Shown here one piece after another: positions 1-7,547 of a DNA stretch of 64,000 nt (position 1 is its first letter; every line of letters begins with the position of its first letter). The stretch comes from Streptomyces sp. DT2A-34 (GTDB lineage: Bacteria > Actinomycetota > Actinomycetes > Streptomycetales > Streptomycetaceae). Both the position numbers and the translations under genes were made by a program. Below the pieces are notes generated by a model. It did no database searches. It saw nothing but the letters and a program-made list of their open reading frames with translations, and had not been told where the DNA came from. Location of the stretch: NCBI RefSeq assembly GCF_030499515.1, contig NZ_JASTWJ010000001.1, positions 4,320,001 to 4,384,000 of the forward strand, read 5' to 3'.

Positions 1-136
1 TCGGCCTGTTTCACATTGCGTCTGCAACGTGAGGTGCGAGAGGATGTTCGACGGGCTGTAAGTCATTCATGACGCATGAGTACGCTGCAGGTGATCACGC
101 AGCGCCGATATGTAACACGCTTACGGGGGTGGGTTG
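1..136 (+). promoter_or_regulatory. 5' non-coding region before the type VII locus
   Basis: No convincing gene lies here. The stretch precedes the first WXG100-like gene and could hold its promoter. It contains an 8-base palindrome GTGATCAC at 91-98 and an AT-richer TATGTAAC at about 109-118 that could serve as a -10 region. A G-rich ribosome binding site (GGGGGTGGG) ends three to four bases before the ATG at 137. The promoter and operator reading is inference, and the transcript could equally start upstream of the window. Confidence 0.3.
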
Positions 137-469
137 ATGAAGTTCGACATGGGGTCGACGACCCTGTCGGATCTCGGGAAGAGCACCGTCGGTTCCAGTG
201 AGGACCTGGGCACGCTGATCCAGCAGTTGATCCAGGCGGCGGAGCCGTTGGAGGGGAAGTTCAACGGGGCCGGCAAGGCGGCCTTCGACACCTTCAAGAT
301 TCATGCCGACGAGATCACGGATGCGCTCAACAGCTCGCTAAGCGCGATCCTGGGTGGGCAGTCCGGCATGGACACCGCGTTCGGTACCGGTGACGTCGAG
401 TTGGGGGACAACGCTCATCAGAACATGGGTGCCGCCAACTTCGACGCGGCTCGCTTCGGCGCACGGTAA
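137..469 (+). CDS. WXG100/ESAT-6-like small secreted protein
   Basis: This 110-aa, mostly helical protein has the size and helix-turn-helix layout of WXG100 (ESAT-6/CFP-10) proteins, the small partner substrates of type VII secretion. The middle carries F-N-G-A-G-K-A-A-F (about residues 43-51), where G-A-G takes the place of W-x-G in the turn. An in-frame TTG lies one codon upstream, but ATG at 137 fits the G-rich ribosome binding site better. It is the first of three small genes ahead of a large toxin gene and the EccD/EccC machinery. That order suggests it is exported or chaperones export. The lack of the classical Trp makes a simple motif search likely to miss it. Confidence 0.7.
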   Translation: MKFDMGSTTLSDLGKSTVGSSEDLGTLIQQLIQAAEPLEGKFNGAGKAAFDTFKIHADEITDALNSSLSAILGGQSGMDTAFGTGDVELGDNAHQNMGAANFDAARFGAR

Positions 470-541
470 CCACGCAAGCGCGCACGCACTCGTCCGCCGA
501 CATCACCTTCACCGTCACCGACTTCAAGGGGGAACTTGACG

Positions 542-853
542 ATGCCTCAGAACCAGGACCGCCGTTCGTACGACACCGGTGCCTCCAGCGAAGTGCAGAT
601 CAGCCTGCAGGGCATCATCGGCCAGTTGGAGCGCGTACTGACCGACCGTGAGCGTGCGGTGAAGGCCGCGATGGCCGACTTCACCGCGGACGGCGTCGCC
701 GACGAGTACCACGGCAAGGAGATGCGCTGGCACCGCGCCGCCGGCGAGGTCCGCGAGATCATCCGGCTCGTGCGCACGACGATGGAGCAGAACGACGGGA
801 CCGCGCAGTCGACCCTGGCCAAGGCGAAGGCGGCCGTCGACAACATCGGCTGA
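542..853 (+). CDS. ESAT-6-like helical protein of a type VII locus
   Basis: This 103-aa protein is dominated by two long amphipathic helices. The N-terminal one (about residues 15-48) contains L-Q-G-I-I-G-Q-L-E-R-V-L, and a break of the form A-D-E-Y-H lies near residue 55. From memory, close relatives next to Streptomyces eccC genes are annotated as pore-forming ESAT-6 family proteins. I could not check this. ATG at 542 is chosen over TTG at 536 because AAGGGGG at 526-532 is then spaced nine bases from the start. It probably forms a heterodimer with one of the neighbouring small proteins. Confidence 0.7.
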   Translation: MPQNQDRRSYDTGASSEVQISLQGIIGQLERVLTDRERAVKAAMADFTADGVADEYHGKEMRWHRAAGEVREIIRLVRTTMEQNDGTAQSTLAKAKAAVDNIG

Positions 854-905
854 CACCTTGCGCGCAGCGGTGCGGGAACAGGGAGAGAGAAGCGGGGGCT
901 GACGC

Positions 906-1298
906 ATGCCGAGGTGGGACGTATCTCCGTCCGGGGTCGGAAGTGTGGTCTCGAATGTCGGAGAGGCCATGAAGGTCCTGGACGACATCGTCCAGGCGTA
1001 CGCGAAGGACTTGGAGGGCGCGGCCACCGCGGCCGGGACGCTCGCACCGGGCGGGGCGAGCGGGGAGCACAAGGGGCAGACTGGGCTGGTGGCCGCCGCC
1101 ATTGCGGAGTTCATCGAGGGCACGGCGGAAGAGCTGCAGTTCATCGGCGTGCGCGTAGGGAAGTCGGTCAACGGCGCGGTGGAGGCCACCGTGGCGTACC
1201 GGGACGGCGACCTGGAGATGGCCGCCGAGGTGCAGCGGCGGGCGTCCGGGCTGGTCATGCCTGACATGCCGGCCGGTTGGAAGGCAGGCCGTCTGTGA
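906..1298 (+). CDS. DUF6507-like type VII associated protein
   Basis: This 130-aa helical protein begins with P-R-W-D-V-S-P-S-G-V, a pattern I associate with the DUF6507 family found beside Streptomyces type VII genes (memory only). It has no signal peptide or membrane segment. A purine-rich GGGAGAGAGAAG lies upstream of the ATG. The stop codon overlaps the GTG start of the toxin gene by four bases (GTGA at 1295-1298), so the two are probably translated together. It may therefore be a secretion partner or adaptor of that toxin. Confidence 0.65.
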   Translation: MPRWDVSPSGVGSVVSNVGEAMKVLDDIVQAYAKDLEGAATAAGTLAPGGASGEHKGQTGLVAAAIAEFIEGTAEELQFIGVRVGKSVNGAVEATVAYRDGDLEMAAEVQRRASGLVMPDMPAGWKAGRL

Positions 1299-3769
1299 TC
1301 GAGCCGGAGTCCATTCCGCTGTTCACCGGCAATCTCGGCCAGTTGGAGCAGCACACCGACGCCCTGCGGGTCGACGCGGACGGCATCCGTCAGGCCGGCG
1401 CGGAGGCCCACCGCCAGTTCCAGGGGCTGTCGGCCTTCTACGAGGCGCCGGAGGCGGAGCATCTGTTCGCGTCCACCGCGCCGGCACGTGATCGCGCGGA
1501 CGCCTTCGCGGACAAGGTCGCCACGGTGGCCGACGCCCTGTCGACGTACGCGGCCGAAGTCGCGCCGATCATCAAGCGGTTGGAGCGCCTGCAGAGCAAG
1601 GCGACCGCGTTCGTGGCGGGACTCAAGACGCCCAGCGGGGAGTTCGACGAGAACTGGACCGATGACGCGGACAAGGTCGAGCAGCACCAAGCGCTGATGC
1701 ACGACGTGAACGTCGCGCAGGCGGCGTTCACGGCAGCGGAGATCGCCTGCAACAACAAGATCACGGCGCTGGTGGGCGGCACCCAGTACGTGATGAATAC
1801 TGGCGACAAGCAGTTCATGCCGCTCGGCGCGGAACTCTACGGCTACAGCGCCGAGGTACTCGATCAGGCCAAGGAGCTCCCCTGGGGCACACCGGTGACC
1901 CAGTCGCACGATTGGTGGGACCCGGACGACCTCGGCTACTACGCCAAGAGCTTCTTCTGGGACGGGCTCATCGTCGACAACATCTGGGGCGCCGTCGACG
2001 GCCTCGCGACCCTGGTCGGCGTCCACGGCTCAGACAAAGCGGGCCAGGCATGGGAAGGCGTGGTGCGGGCGATCGTCGGGGCTGAGACCTATCTCATGGA
2101 GTCCGGCGGCCAGAAACCGACCGGTGTCTTCGCGACCGACTTCGCCCAGGACAGCAAGAAGTACGCCAAGGAGTTCGGCAAGTCCTTCGTCGCCTGGGAC
2201 AAGTGGAAGGAAAACCCGGCCCGCGCCGCGGCCACCGTCGTCTTCAACGCCCTCACCCTGGGCGCCGGCCCTCTCAAGGTCGCCGCCGCGGGCAAAGCCG
2301 GCACCGCCGCGAAAGTCGCCACGACGGTCGCCAAGGTCGGCGACGCGATCGACCCGATCAACGCGGCGGTGAAGGTGACGGGCCATGCCGTGCCGAAAAT
2401 CGCCGAGGTCGCGGCGAGCCTGCGGGGCGTGGACGACATCCCCGACCTTTCCGCCCCGCACAGCGTCCTGGAACTCTCCGACGGTTCCAAACTCGTCATC
2501 GAGGACGGCAAGTTCATCGCCTACGACAAACACGGCGACCTCGTCGGCGAGGCACCGAAGCAGGAACGCTCCCTTACCGATGGGACCGTACCGTCGCGGG
2601 AGCGGGAGCTCGCCGGGGCCGGTGCCACCTCACGCACCCCGCACGTCACCGCCCACGCAGGGGACGACCTCTCGCCCCGCGGCAGCCATGAGGCATCGGC
2701 CAGCCACAGAGACGTGAACGGCTCCGACGGCCGGACAGAAGGCGCGTCCAGCAGCACAGGCCGCGCGGGCACTGGTGGCGGCGGGGGCTCACGATCGGCA
2801 GGCGGCGGTGAACACAGCAACACTGGCTCCAGTGGAAATGGCGGCGCCAGTCCCCACGGCGACACGGCGGATTGGCCCGAGCACGTGCGACGCCAAGTCG
2901 AGAAGGCGAACCAGCCTGACAAGAAGTGGCTCAACGCGCACTACGGATCCGATGGCCGACGCCTCCGCGAAGACGGCGTCGACGAATACGGCGATCGCCT
3001 CACGAAACTCAAGCCGGATCCTGACCATCCTGGGAAGTGGCTCCCGAAGATAGAGAAGCAGGCCGAGCCTCCGAAGTATCACTTGGGTGAGACCGTCGAG
3101 AGACGCAGGGCAGACGCCACGCCCGAGAACCTCGAATCGCTCGATAAACACGCTCACAGCAGGCGCACGGCGATTGATGCTGACCAAGCGTTCCACCCCA
3201 AGGTCGAGGCCGCCGAGAAGGCATACGCAAAGGATCCAACACCTGAGAACAAGGAGCTCCTCCGCCAGGTCATGGCGGACCATGCACCCCTTCACGAAAG
3301 CATGGGCAAGGAAAGCGAAGCATTCGGCGAGCGCGTCGCCGAACTGCAGGCGATTCCGGATAATTACCAAGGGGCCCATTGGGTGGATCTCGCCGATACA
3401 CCCACCCACGCCGACCGATTCGATCAGGTGTGGCGCCTCAACGACGGGAGATTCGTAGTAGTCGAAGCCAAGAGCAATATCACTACCAGGCTCGGGCATC
3501 GCACGCTCGAAACCGGCAAAAAAGTAAGCCAAGGAACCAGAGAGTACTTCGAGGACATCCTCAAGAAAATGGAAGAGCGGGGCCGTACCAACCCGCAGGA
3601 AGCGCAGGTGTATTCTGACCTAGCCGACGCTCTGGACGAGGGGAAGGTAGAATACGTACTCGTCAAGGGCAGGCCGGACGGCCACACTTACGCCGGCTAC
3701 GTCATGAAGAAGTTCAATATCAGCCTACCGAAGGGGGCGACTGGTGCCGACACAACTGCCGCGCCATGA
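1295..3769 (+). CDS. Type VII polymorphic toxin with C-terminal PD-(D/E)XK nuclease domain
   Basis: This 824-aa protein starts with a helical LXG/WXG-like module (residues 1-150). A variable middle follows, then a Gly/Ser-rich linker (about 450-530) and a C-terminal domain. That domain carries D710, then E724-A-K726 in a V-V-V-E-A-K strand, and Q746 followed by Y751, which together match a restriction-endonuclease-fold toxin. I infer DNA or RNA cleavage in a target cell after type VII export. GTG at 1295 is preferred over TTG at 1277 because it gives a 4-base overlap with the preceding gene and has GGAAGG upstream. The toxin-encoding 3' end is visibly less GC-rich than the rest, as expected for exchangeable toxin tips. 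The next gene encodes the immunity protein. Confidence 0.8.
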   Translation: MIEPESIPLFTGNLGQLEQHTDALRVDADGIRQAGAEAHRQFQGLSAFYEAPEAEHLFASTAPARDRADAFADKVATVADALSTYAAEVAPIIKRLERLQSKATAFVAGLKTPSGEFDENWTDDADKVEQHQALMHDVNVAQAAFTAAEIACNNKITALVGGTQYVMNTGDKQFMPLGAELYGYSAEVLDQAKELPWGTPVTQSHDWWDPDDLGYYAKSFFWDGLIVDNIWGAVDGLATLVGVHGSDKAGQAWEGVVRAIVGAETYLMESGGQKPTGVFATDFAQDSKKYAKEFGKSFVAWDKWKENPARAAATVVFNALTLGAGPLKVAAAGKAGTAAKVATTVAKVGDAIDPINAAVKVTGHAVPKIAEVAASLRGVDDIPDLSAPHSVLELSDGSKLVIEDGKFIAYDKHGDLVGEAPKQERSLTDGTVPSRERELAGAGATSRTPHVTAHAGDDLSPRGSHEASASHRDVNGSDGRTEGASSSTGRAGTGGGGGSRSAGGGEHSNTGSSGNGGASPHGDTADWPEHVRRQVEKANQPDKKWLNAHYGSDGRRLREDGVDEYGDRLTKLKPDPDHPGKWLPKIEKQAEPPKYHLGETVERRRADATPENLESLDKHAHSRRTAIDADQAFHPKVEAAEKAYAKDPTPENKELLRQVMADHAPLHESMGKESEAFGERVAELQAIPDNYQGAHWVDLADTPTHADRFDQVWRLNDGRFVVVEAKSNITTRLGHRTLETGKKVSQGTREYFEDILKKMEERGRTNPQEAQVYSDLADALDEGKVEYVLVKGRPDGHTYAGYVMKKFNISLPKGATGADTTAAP

Positions 3770-4604
3770 AATTCCCACCGCCTCATCGCCGGAAGCGCTG
3801 GAAATCCTTCACAACAGCCTCATTCGCTCCATCGACAAGCTTGAAAACTCACCGAATGGCTTCAATCGGACTTTCAACTCGTCCCTGACGTTCGCACGAT
3901 CCTTGTGCGCCACGGACGCAACTGCGAGTCAGCTTCAGTCCTGGGAGGCTTTCGTCTCCGCCATGCAGGTCGGAAGTGCTCTCTTCAGTGCTGCGGTCAT
4001 CAGCGAGGGGACAGTCGATTGCCGCATCGCCGACAAGATGCGCGTAATCCCCGCTGTGGGCCCGCAGTACTACGCGGACGCGGGCAACTGGATCAACGCG
4101 TTCTGGCTGGCCGCGGTCTGCCGTGAGTCCAGCCGCATGGACCAGCTGAGTCGGGTCCCCATCAGCCTCCTGCGAGCCTCGGGGGCCGAGTACGACGAGT
4201 ACGTCTACCACTGGGTTGACTCCCTGCAGACCTACTGGCAAGAGGCTCCGGGGCTCGTCGACAAGCTGGTCGCCACCATCGACTCCTCCTACCCCGATGT
4301 CGCCAGGAACACGGACCGGGAACTCCTGGAGAAGGTCCTCTATCAGCCGATCAACCTGTTCCACCGCTTCCTTCGCCAGGATCACGATGGGTTCAACGAA
4401 GCCCTCGTGGAAGCTCTTGAACACCACCGGCAGTACTGGACCGCCAACGCGCAACGGGCTGACAGCCCCGAAGGGTTCGTTGCCCTCGGACCGTTGGCCA
4501 TTGCCTGCCTCGCCTATGACTCAGGGTTCCCCATTGACGTCGAGTCCGACTACCTCCCCCGCGCCTTGCTGCACCGTTCCTGGGTAGGGGAGTTCGAGAC
4601 CTGA
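3744..4604 (+). CDS. Imm49-like immunity protein
   Basis: This 286-aa soluble, all-helical protein overlaps the toxin gene by 26 bases and starts at GTG 3744 behind AAGGGGG (3731-3737). The overall pattern, including the C-terminal P-R-A-L-L-H-R-S-W-V-G-E-F, matches what I know as the immunity 49 family, whose members neutralise polymorphic toxins. Position directly after a nuclease toxin supports this strongly. It should act in the cytoplasm of the producer by binding the C-terminal nuclease domain. Expression should follow the toxin because the genes overlap. Confidence 0.75.
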   Translation: MPTQLPRHEIPTASSPEALEILHNSLIRSIDKLENSPNGFNRTFNSSLTFARSLCATDATASQLQSWEAFVSAMQVGSALFSAAVISEGTVDCRIADKMRVIPAVGPQYYADAGNWINAFWLAAVCRESSRMDQLSRVPISLLRASGAEYDEYVYHWVDSLQTYWQEAPGLVDKLVATIDSSYPDVARNTDRELLEKVLYQPINLFHRFLRQDHDGFNEALVEALEHHRQYWTANAQRADSPEGFVALGPLAIACLAYDSGFPIDVESDYLPRALLHRSWVGEFET

Positions 4605-4662
4605 GATCAACCGTCGCTACGCTGGCGTCGGCTCCGGAACATCGATCAGGTCATGGGGAGAC

Positions 4663-4675
4663 GGGGCGAGGCCCC
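4663..4675 (+). terminator. Short GC hairpin between immunity gene and next gene
   Basis: GGGGC and GCCCC flank a GAG loop about 60 bases after the immunity gene stop. No T-run follows, so this is at best a weak or attenuating stop. The rest of the 109-base gap shows nothing else. Confidence 0.2.
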
Positions 4676-4713
4676 ACCTGAACTATGTGACCGCGGAGAG
4701 GTGACGTGCGACC

Positions 4714-5004
4714 GTGACTGCCCATGACTACGACAACCAGCTCCTTGAGTCGGTGTCCGTCCGCCGGCGTCGTCTTCGCGACGCCCTGCTGTTTGGTGCG
4801 CAGCGGCAGCGGCGATCGCTGGACGAGCGGGTCGGAAAGGTCTTCGCCGGGGTGGTAATCGCGGCCGTGGTGTGCGCGGGGTGCGTGGGCTGGTCGTTCG
4901 TGTCGCACCGAGTCATCGGGAAGAGCCCGTACGGGACGTCAGTACCGTCCCAGCCCTCCACCCCACCACCGCCTTCGCCCTCAATGGCCTCATCTACCCG
5001 GTGA
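4714..5004 (+). CDS. Small single-pass membrane protein of the type VII locus
   Basis: This 96-aa protein has a strongly basic N-terminal half, one membrane segment (about residues 46-68, V-F-A-G-V-V-I-A-A-V-V), and a short Pro/Ser-rich tail. The cytoplasmic basic helix plus single membrane helix resembles the N-terminal anchor of EccB, but the large periplasmic domain is missing. GTG at 4714 has GGAGAGG upstream. It lies 13 bases before eccD. It could be a reduced EccB-like component or an unrelated small subunit. I cannot decide from sequence. Confidence 0.6.
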   Translation: MTAHDYDNQLLESVSVRRRRLRDALLFGAQRQRRSLDERVGKVFAGVVIAAVVCAGCVGWSFVSHRVIGKSPYGTSVPSQPSTPPPPSPSMASSTR

Positions 5005-5017
5005 TAGGTTCGAACGC

Positions 5018-6400
5018 GTGATATCCACGGGGACATTGAGCCGTTCAGCGGCCGGCCAGCGTGCGGCGCTCAGCCGGGTCACCCTGGTCGGCGAGCGGCG
5101 CCGGGTCGACCTCGTGCTGCCCTCGCTGGAGCCGATCGGGGTTCTCCTGCCGGAGATCATGCGGTTGCTGGACGACCGCGTGGGCGCACGGCCCGAATCG
5201 CGGCATCTGGTCACTGCTGACGGCTCCGCACTGGAGCCCGACTCTTCGTTGGCGTCGGCCGGTGTGCCGGACGGGGCCGTGTTGCGGCTGGTCCGCATGC
5301 AGGACGCGCCGTCGGCTCCTGTCGTGCACGACGTGAACGACGAAGTCGCCGACGATCTCGACGTACGGGCGTGGCGGTGGCGTCCTGCGGTGCGCAGGGT
5401 TGTCGCCGGAGCCGCAACCGTGTTCTGGGCGGTGGCCGCAGGCGTGCTGGCCCGCAGAGAGCTCGATCTGGCGGCGGTCGGCGCTGGGTTGCTCGCCGTC
5501 GCAGGTGTGGCTGCGCTCGCCGGGGTGCTGTGCGGGCGTGTGCGGCGACAGGGCCTCGCCACGACTTTGATCGTCACTGCTGGCGCCCTTGGCCTTCTCA
5601 GCGTCTGGACCTGTGCTGACGCGTATGGCTGGTCTGGTCCGCAGCGGCTCGCGGGTCTCGCTGTGTCCGTGGCGACTGCGCTGTTGCTCGCCGGATGGTT
5701 CACGCCGTTGGGGCGCGGGGCGCTGTTCGGGGCCGGGGCGGTCGGCGGGTGTCTCGTGCTGTGGGAAGTGGCCATCGGGCTTCAGGACGGGGCGGGGTCG
5801 GCGGCCGGGCAGGCCCGGGCCGGCGCGTTGCTGGCGGCTTTCTCTATCGTTGTCCTGGGTGTGCTGCCGCGGCTGGCGCTGATGGCATCGGGTCTGACCG
5901 GGCTGGATGACCGGCGTACGGGTGGGGCGTCGGTGAGCCGGTACCAGGTGGCCACCGCGCTGGCGGCCACTCATCGCGGGCTGGTGATCGCGACCGTCGT
6001 GCTGGCCGCCTCGGCTGCCGTGGCCGGCGTCATGGTGCTGCGCACGGTGTCGGTGTGGACGGTGCTGCTTGGTGTCATGGTCATGGTGGCGCTCGGGCTA
6101 CGGGCGCGTGCGTTTCCGCTTACCGCCGAGGTCGTAGTGCTGCTGGTGGCTGCGAGCGTTGTCGCGGTGCGGCTCGTTGTGCTGTGGCTGGAGCACACCG
6201 GCGCAGGCGGGCCGGTCGCCGTACTGGTCCTGCTCGCGGTAATGCCCCTCCTGGTGCTGAGCGTGGAGCCCGCCGAGCATGTGCGCGTGCGGCTGCGGCG
6301 CATCGGCGACGCCCTGGAGTCGGTCGCCGTGATCGCCACGCTTCCGCTGGTCATCGGCGTGTTCGGGGTGTACGGGCGGCTGCTCGGCACCTTCGCGTGA
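5018..6400 (+). CDS. eccD: Type VII secretion integral membrane protein EccD
   Basis: This 460-aa protein has an N-terminal ubiquitin-like (YukD-type) domain (about residues 8-95; R-V-T-L-V-G-E-R-R-R-V-D-L-V). Ten or eleven hydrophobic membrane segments follow from about residue 125 to the C-terminus. That domain order and length are standard for EccD, the multi-spanning channel subunit of ESX secretion. The GTG start at 5018 lacks a strong ribosome binding site. It sits ten bases before the ParA-like gene and upstream of eccC, the usual association. EccB and EccE are not recognisable nearby. Confidence 0.85.
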   Translation: MISTGTLSRSAAGQRAALSRVTLVGERRRVDLVLPSLEPIGVLLPEIMRLLDDRVGARPESRHLVTADGSALEPDSSLASAGVPDGAVLRLVRMQDAPSAPVVHDVNDEVADDLDVRAWRWRPAVRRVVAGAATVFWAVAAGVLARRELDLAAVGAGLLAVAGVAALAGVLCGRVRRQGLATTLIVTAGALGLLSVWTCADAYGWSGPQRLAGLAVSVATALLLAGWFTPLGRGALFGAGAVGGCLVLWEVAIGLQDGAGSAAGQARAGALLAAFSIVVLGVLPRLALMASGLTGLDDRRTGGASVSRYQVATALAATHRGLVIATVVLAASAAVAGVMVLRTVSVWTVLLGVMVMVALGLRARAFPLTAEVVVLLVAASVVAVRLVVLWLEHTGAGGPVAVLVLLAVMPLLVLSVEPAEHVRVRLRRIGDALESVAVIATLPLVIGVFGVYGRLLGTFA

Positions 6401-6410
6401 GGACACGGAG

Positions 6411-7547
6411 ATGGGCATGACCGGGGGAGGAGACTGGCAGCACGATCTGCTGCGGAAGCTGGCCGGCGGTACCTCTGAGGAGGCAACCATCCAGACCTCT
6501 CCCGCCGAACCCGACGCGGTCCCGGGCTCCCCCGCGCAGCCGGAGACGGCGCCGGTAGCGGTTTCCGAGCCCTCCCCCGCTGCTCCTCCCGTCCCTCGCC
6601 AGACCCACGACCCGCAGGCCCCTGCCCCAACTCCGCAATCCCTCCCCACCGTCGATCCCCGTCTCGCCATCGCCCTCGGCCGCCCTCAGCACGGCGACTC
6701 GGTCGCACGTCGCGCCGGGCGCTCCCTGCGGCAACTCACCGCCTCCGCCGGGCAGGAGGTCGCCGAACAGACCCGGTTCGCCCGCGAGTTGCAGCAGCCG
6801 GTGACGACCGGCCGGGTCATCGCGGTGACCTCGATCCGTGGTGGCGTCGGCAAGTCGACGGTGTCCGCGCTGCTGGGCCGCACCTTCAACCACTACCGGC
6901 ACGACCCAGTGCTCGCCTTGGAGGCCGACGCGGCGCTCGGCACGCTCCCGGTGCGGCTGGGCGCGGACACGGTGCGCTGGTGCTGTGCGGACCTGGCCCG
7001 GATTCTCACTCCCTCCATGCGCCTGACCGACGTCACCGGCTACCTGGTGCCAGTGGCCGACGGCGGCTGGCTGCTGCCTGCGGGCCAGGGCCGGGTTGGC
7101 GCCCCGCTGGACCTGCGCACCTACATGACGGTGACGATGGCCCTGCGCCGCTACTTCGCGGTGACCGTGGTCGACTGCGAGACCCTGCCCGGTGAGGTGG
7201 CGCGCGCCGCGATGGACACCGCCCACGCCCGGGTGGTCGTCGCGCCGATGACCGCCGAGGGCGTGCACGGCACCCGACAGGTCCTGGACTGGCTCGGCCA
7301 GTTGCCGCACTCCGCCCTGGACACCACCGTCGTCGCCCTCAGCGCCGCCTCCCCCGACACCACGCTCGACGTGAAATCGGCCGCCGCGCACCTGCGCGAG
7401 CCTGGTGTCCCGGTGATCCCGCTGCCCTACGACCGGCATCTCGCCCAAGGAGGCCCCATCCACACCGCCATGCTGGGCCAAGCCACCCGCGACGCGGCCG
7501 TCCGCCTGGCGGCCGAGGTGATGCAGCGGGCGGTGCGCGTCCGGTGA
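6411..7547 (+). CDS. MinD/ParA-type P-loop ATPase of the type VII locus
   Basis: This 378-aa protein begins with a Pro/Ala-rich disordered segment (residues 1-120), followed by a deviant Walker A ATPase domain. The signature S-I-R-G-G-V-G-K-S-T is at about residues 141-150, and the switch region is D-A-A-L-G-T. It resembles the EspI-type MinD-like proteins of mycobacterial ESX loci, thought to regulate secretion or localise the complex. ATG at 6411 is followed by another at 6417, and either could be used. The gene overlaps eccC by four bases (GTGA), so its stoichiometry is tied to the motor. Confidence 0.8.
   Translation: MGMTGGGDWQHDLLRKLAGGTSEEATIQTSPAEPDAVPGSPAQPETAPVAVSEPSPAAPPVPRQTHDPQAPAPTPQSLPTVDPRLAIALGRPQHGDSVARRAGRSLRQLTASAGQEVAEQTRFARELQQPVTTGRVIAVTSIRGGVGKSTVSALLGRTFNHYRHDPVLALEADAALGTLPVRLGADTVRWCCADLARILTPSMRLTDVTGYLVPVADGGWLLPAGQGRVGAPLDLRTYMTVTMALRRYFAVTVVDCETLPGEVARAAMDTAHARVVVAPMTAEGVHGTRQVLDWLGQLPHSALDTTVVALSAASPDTTLDVKSAAAHLREPGVPVIPLPYDRHLAQGGPIHTAMLGQATRDAAVRLAAEVMQRAVRVR

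Noticed and set aside
524..2026. 500-codon - strand frame opposite the small type VII genes
   Set aside because: It lacks a plausible start and domain, while the + strand genes show proper spacing, ribosome binding sites and overlaps.
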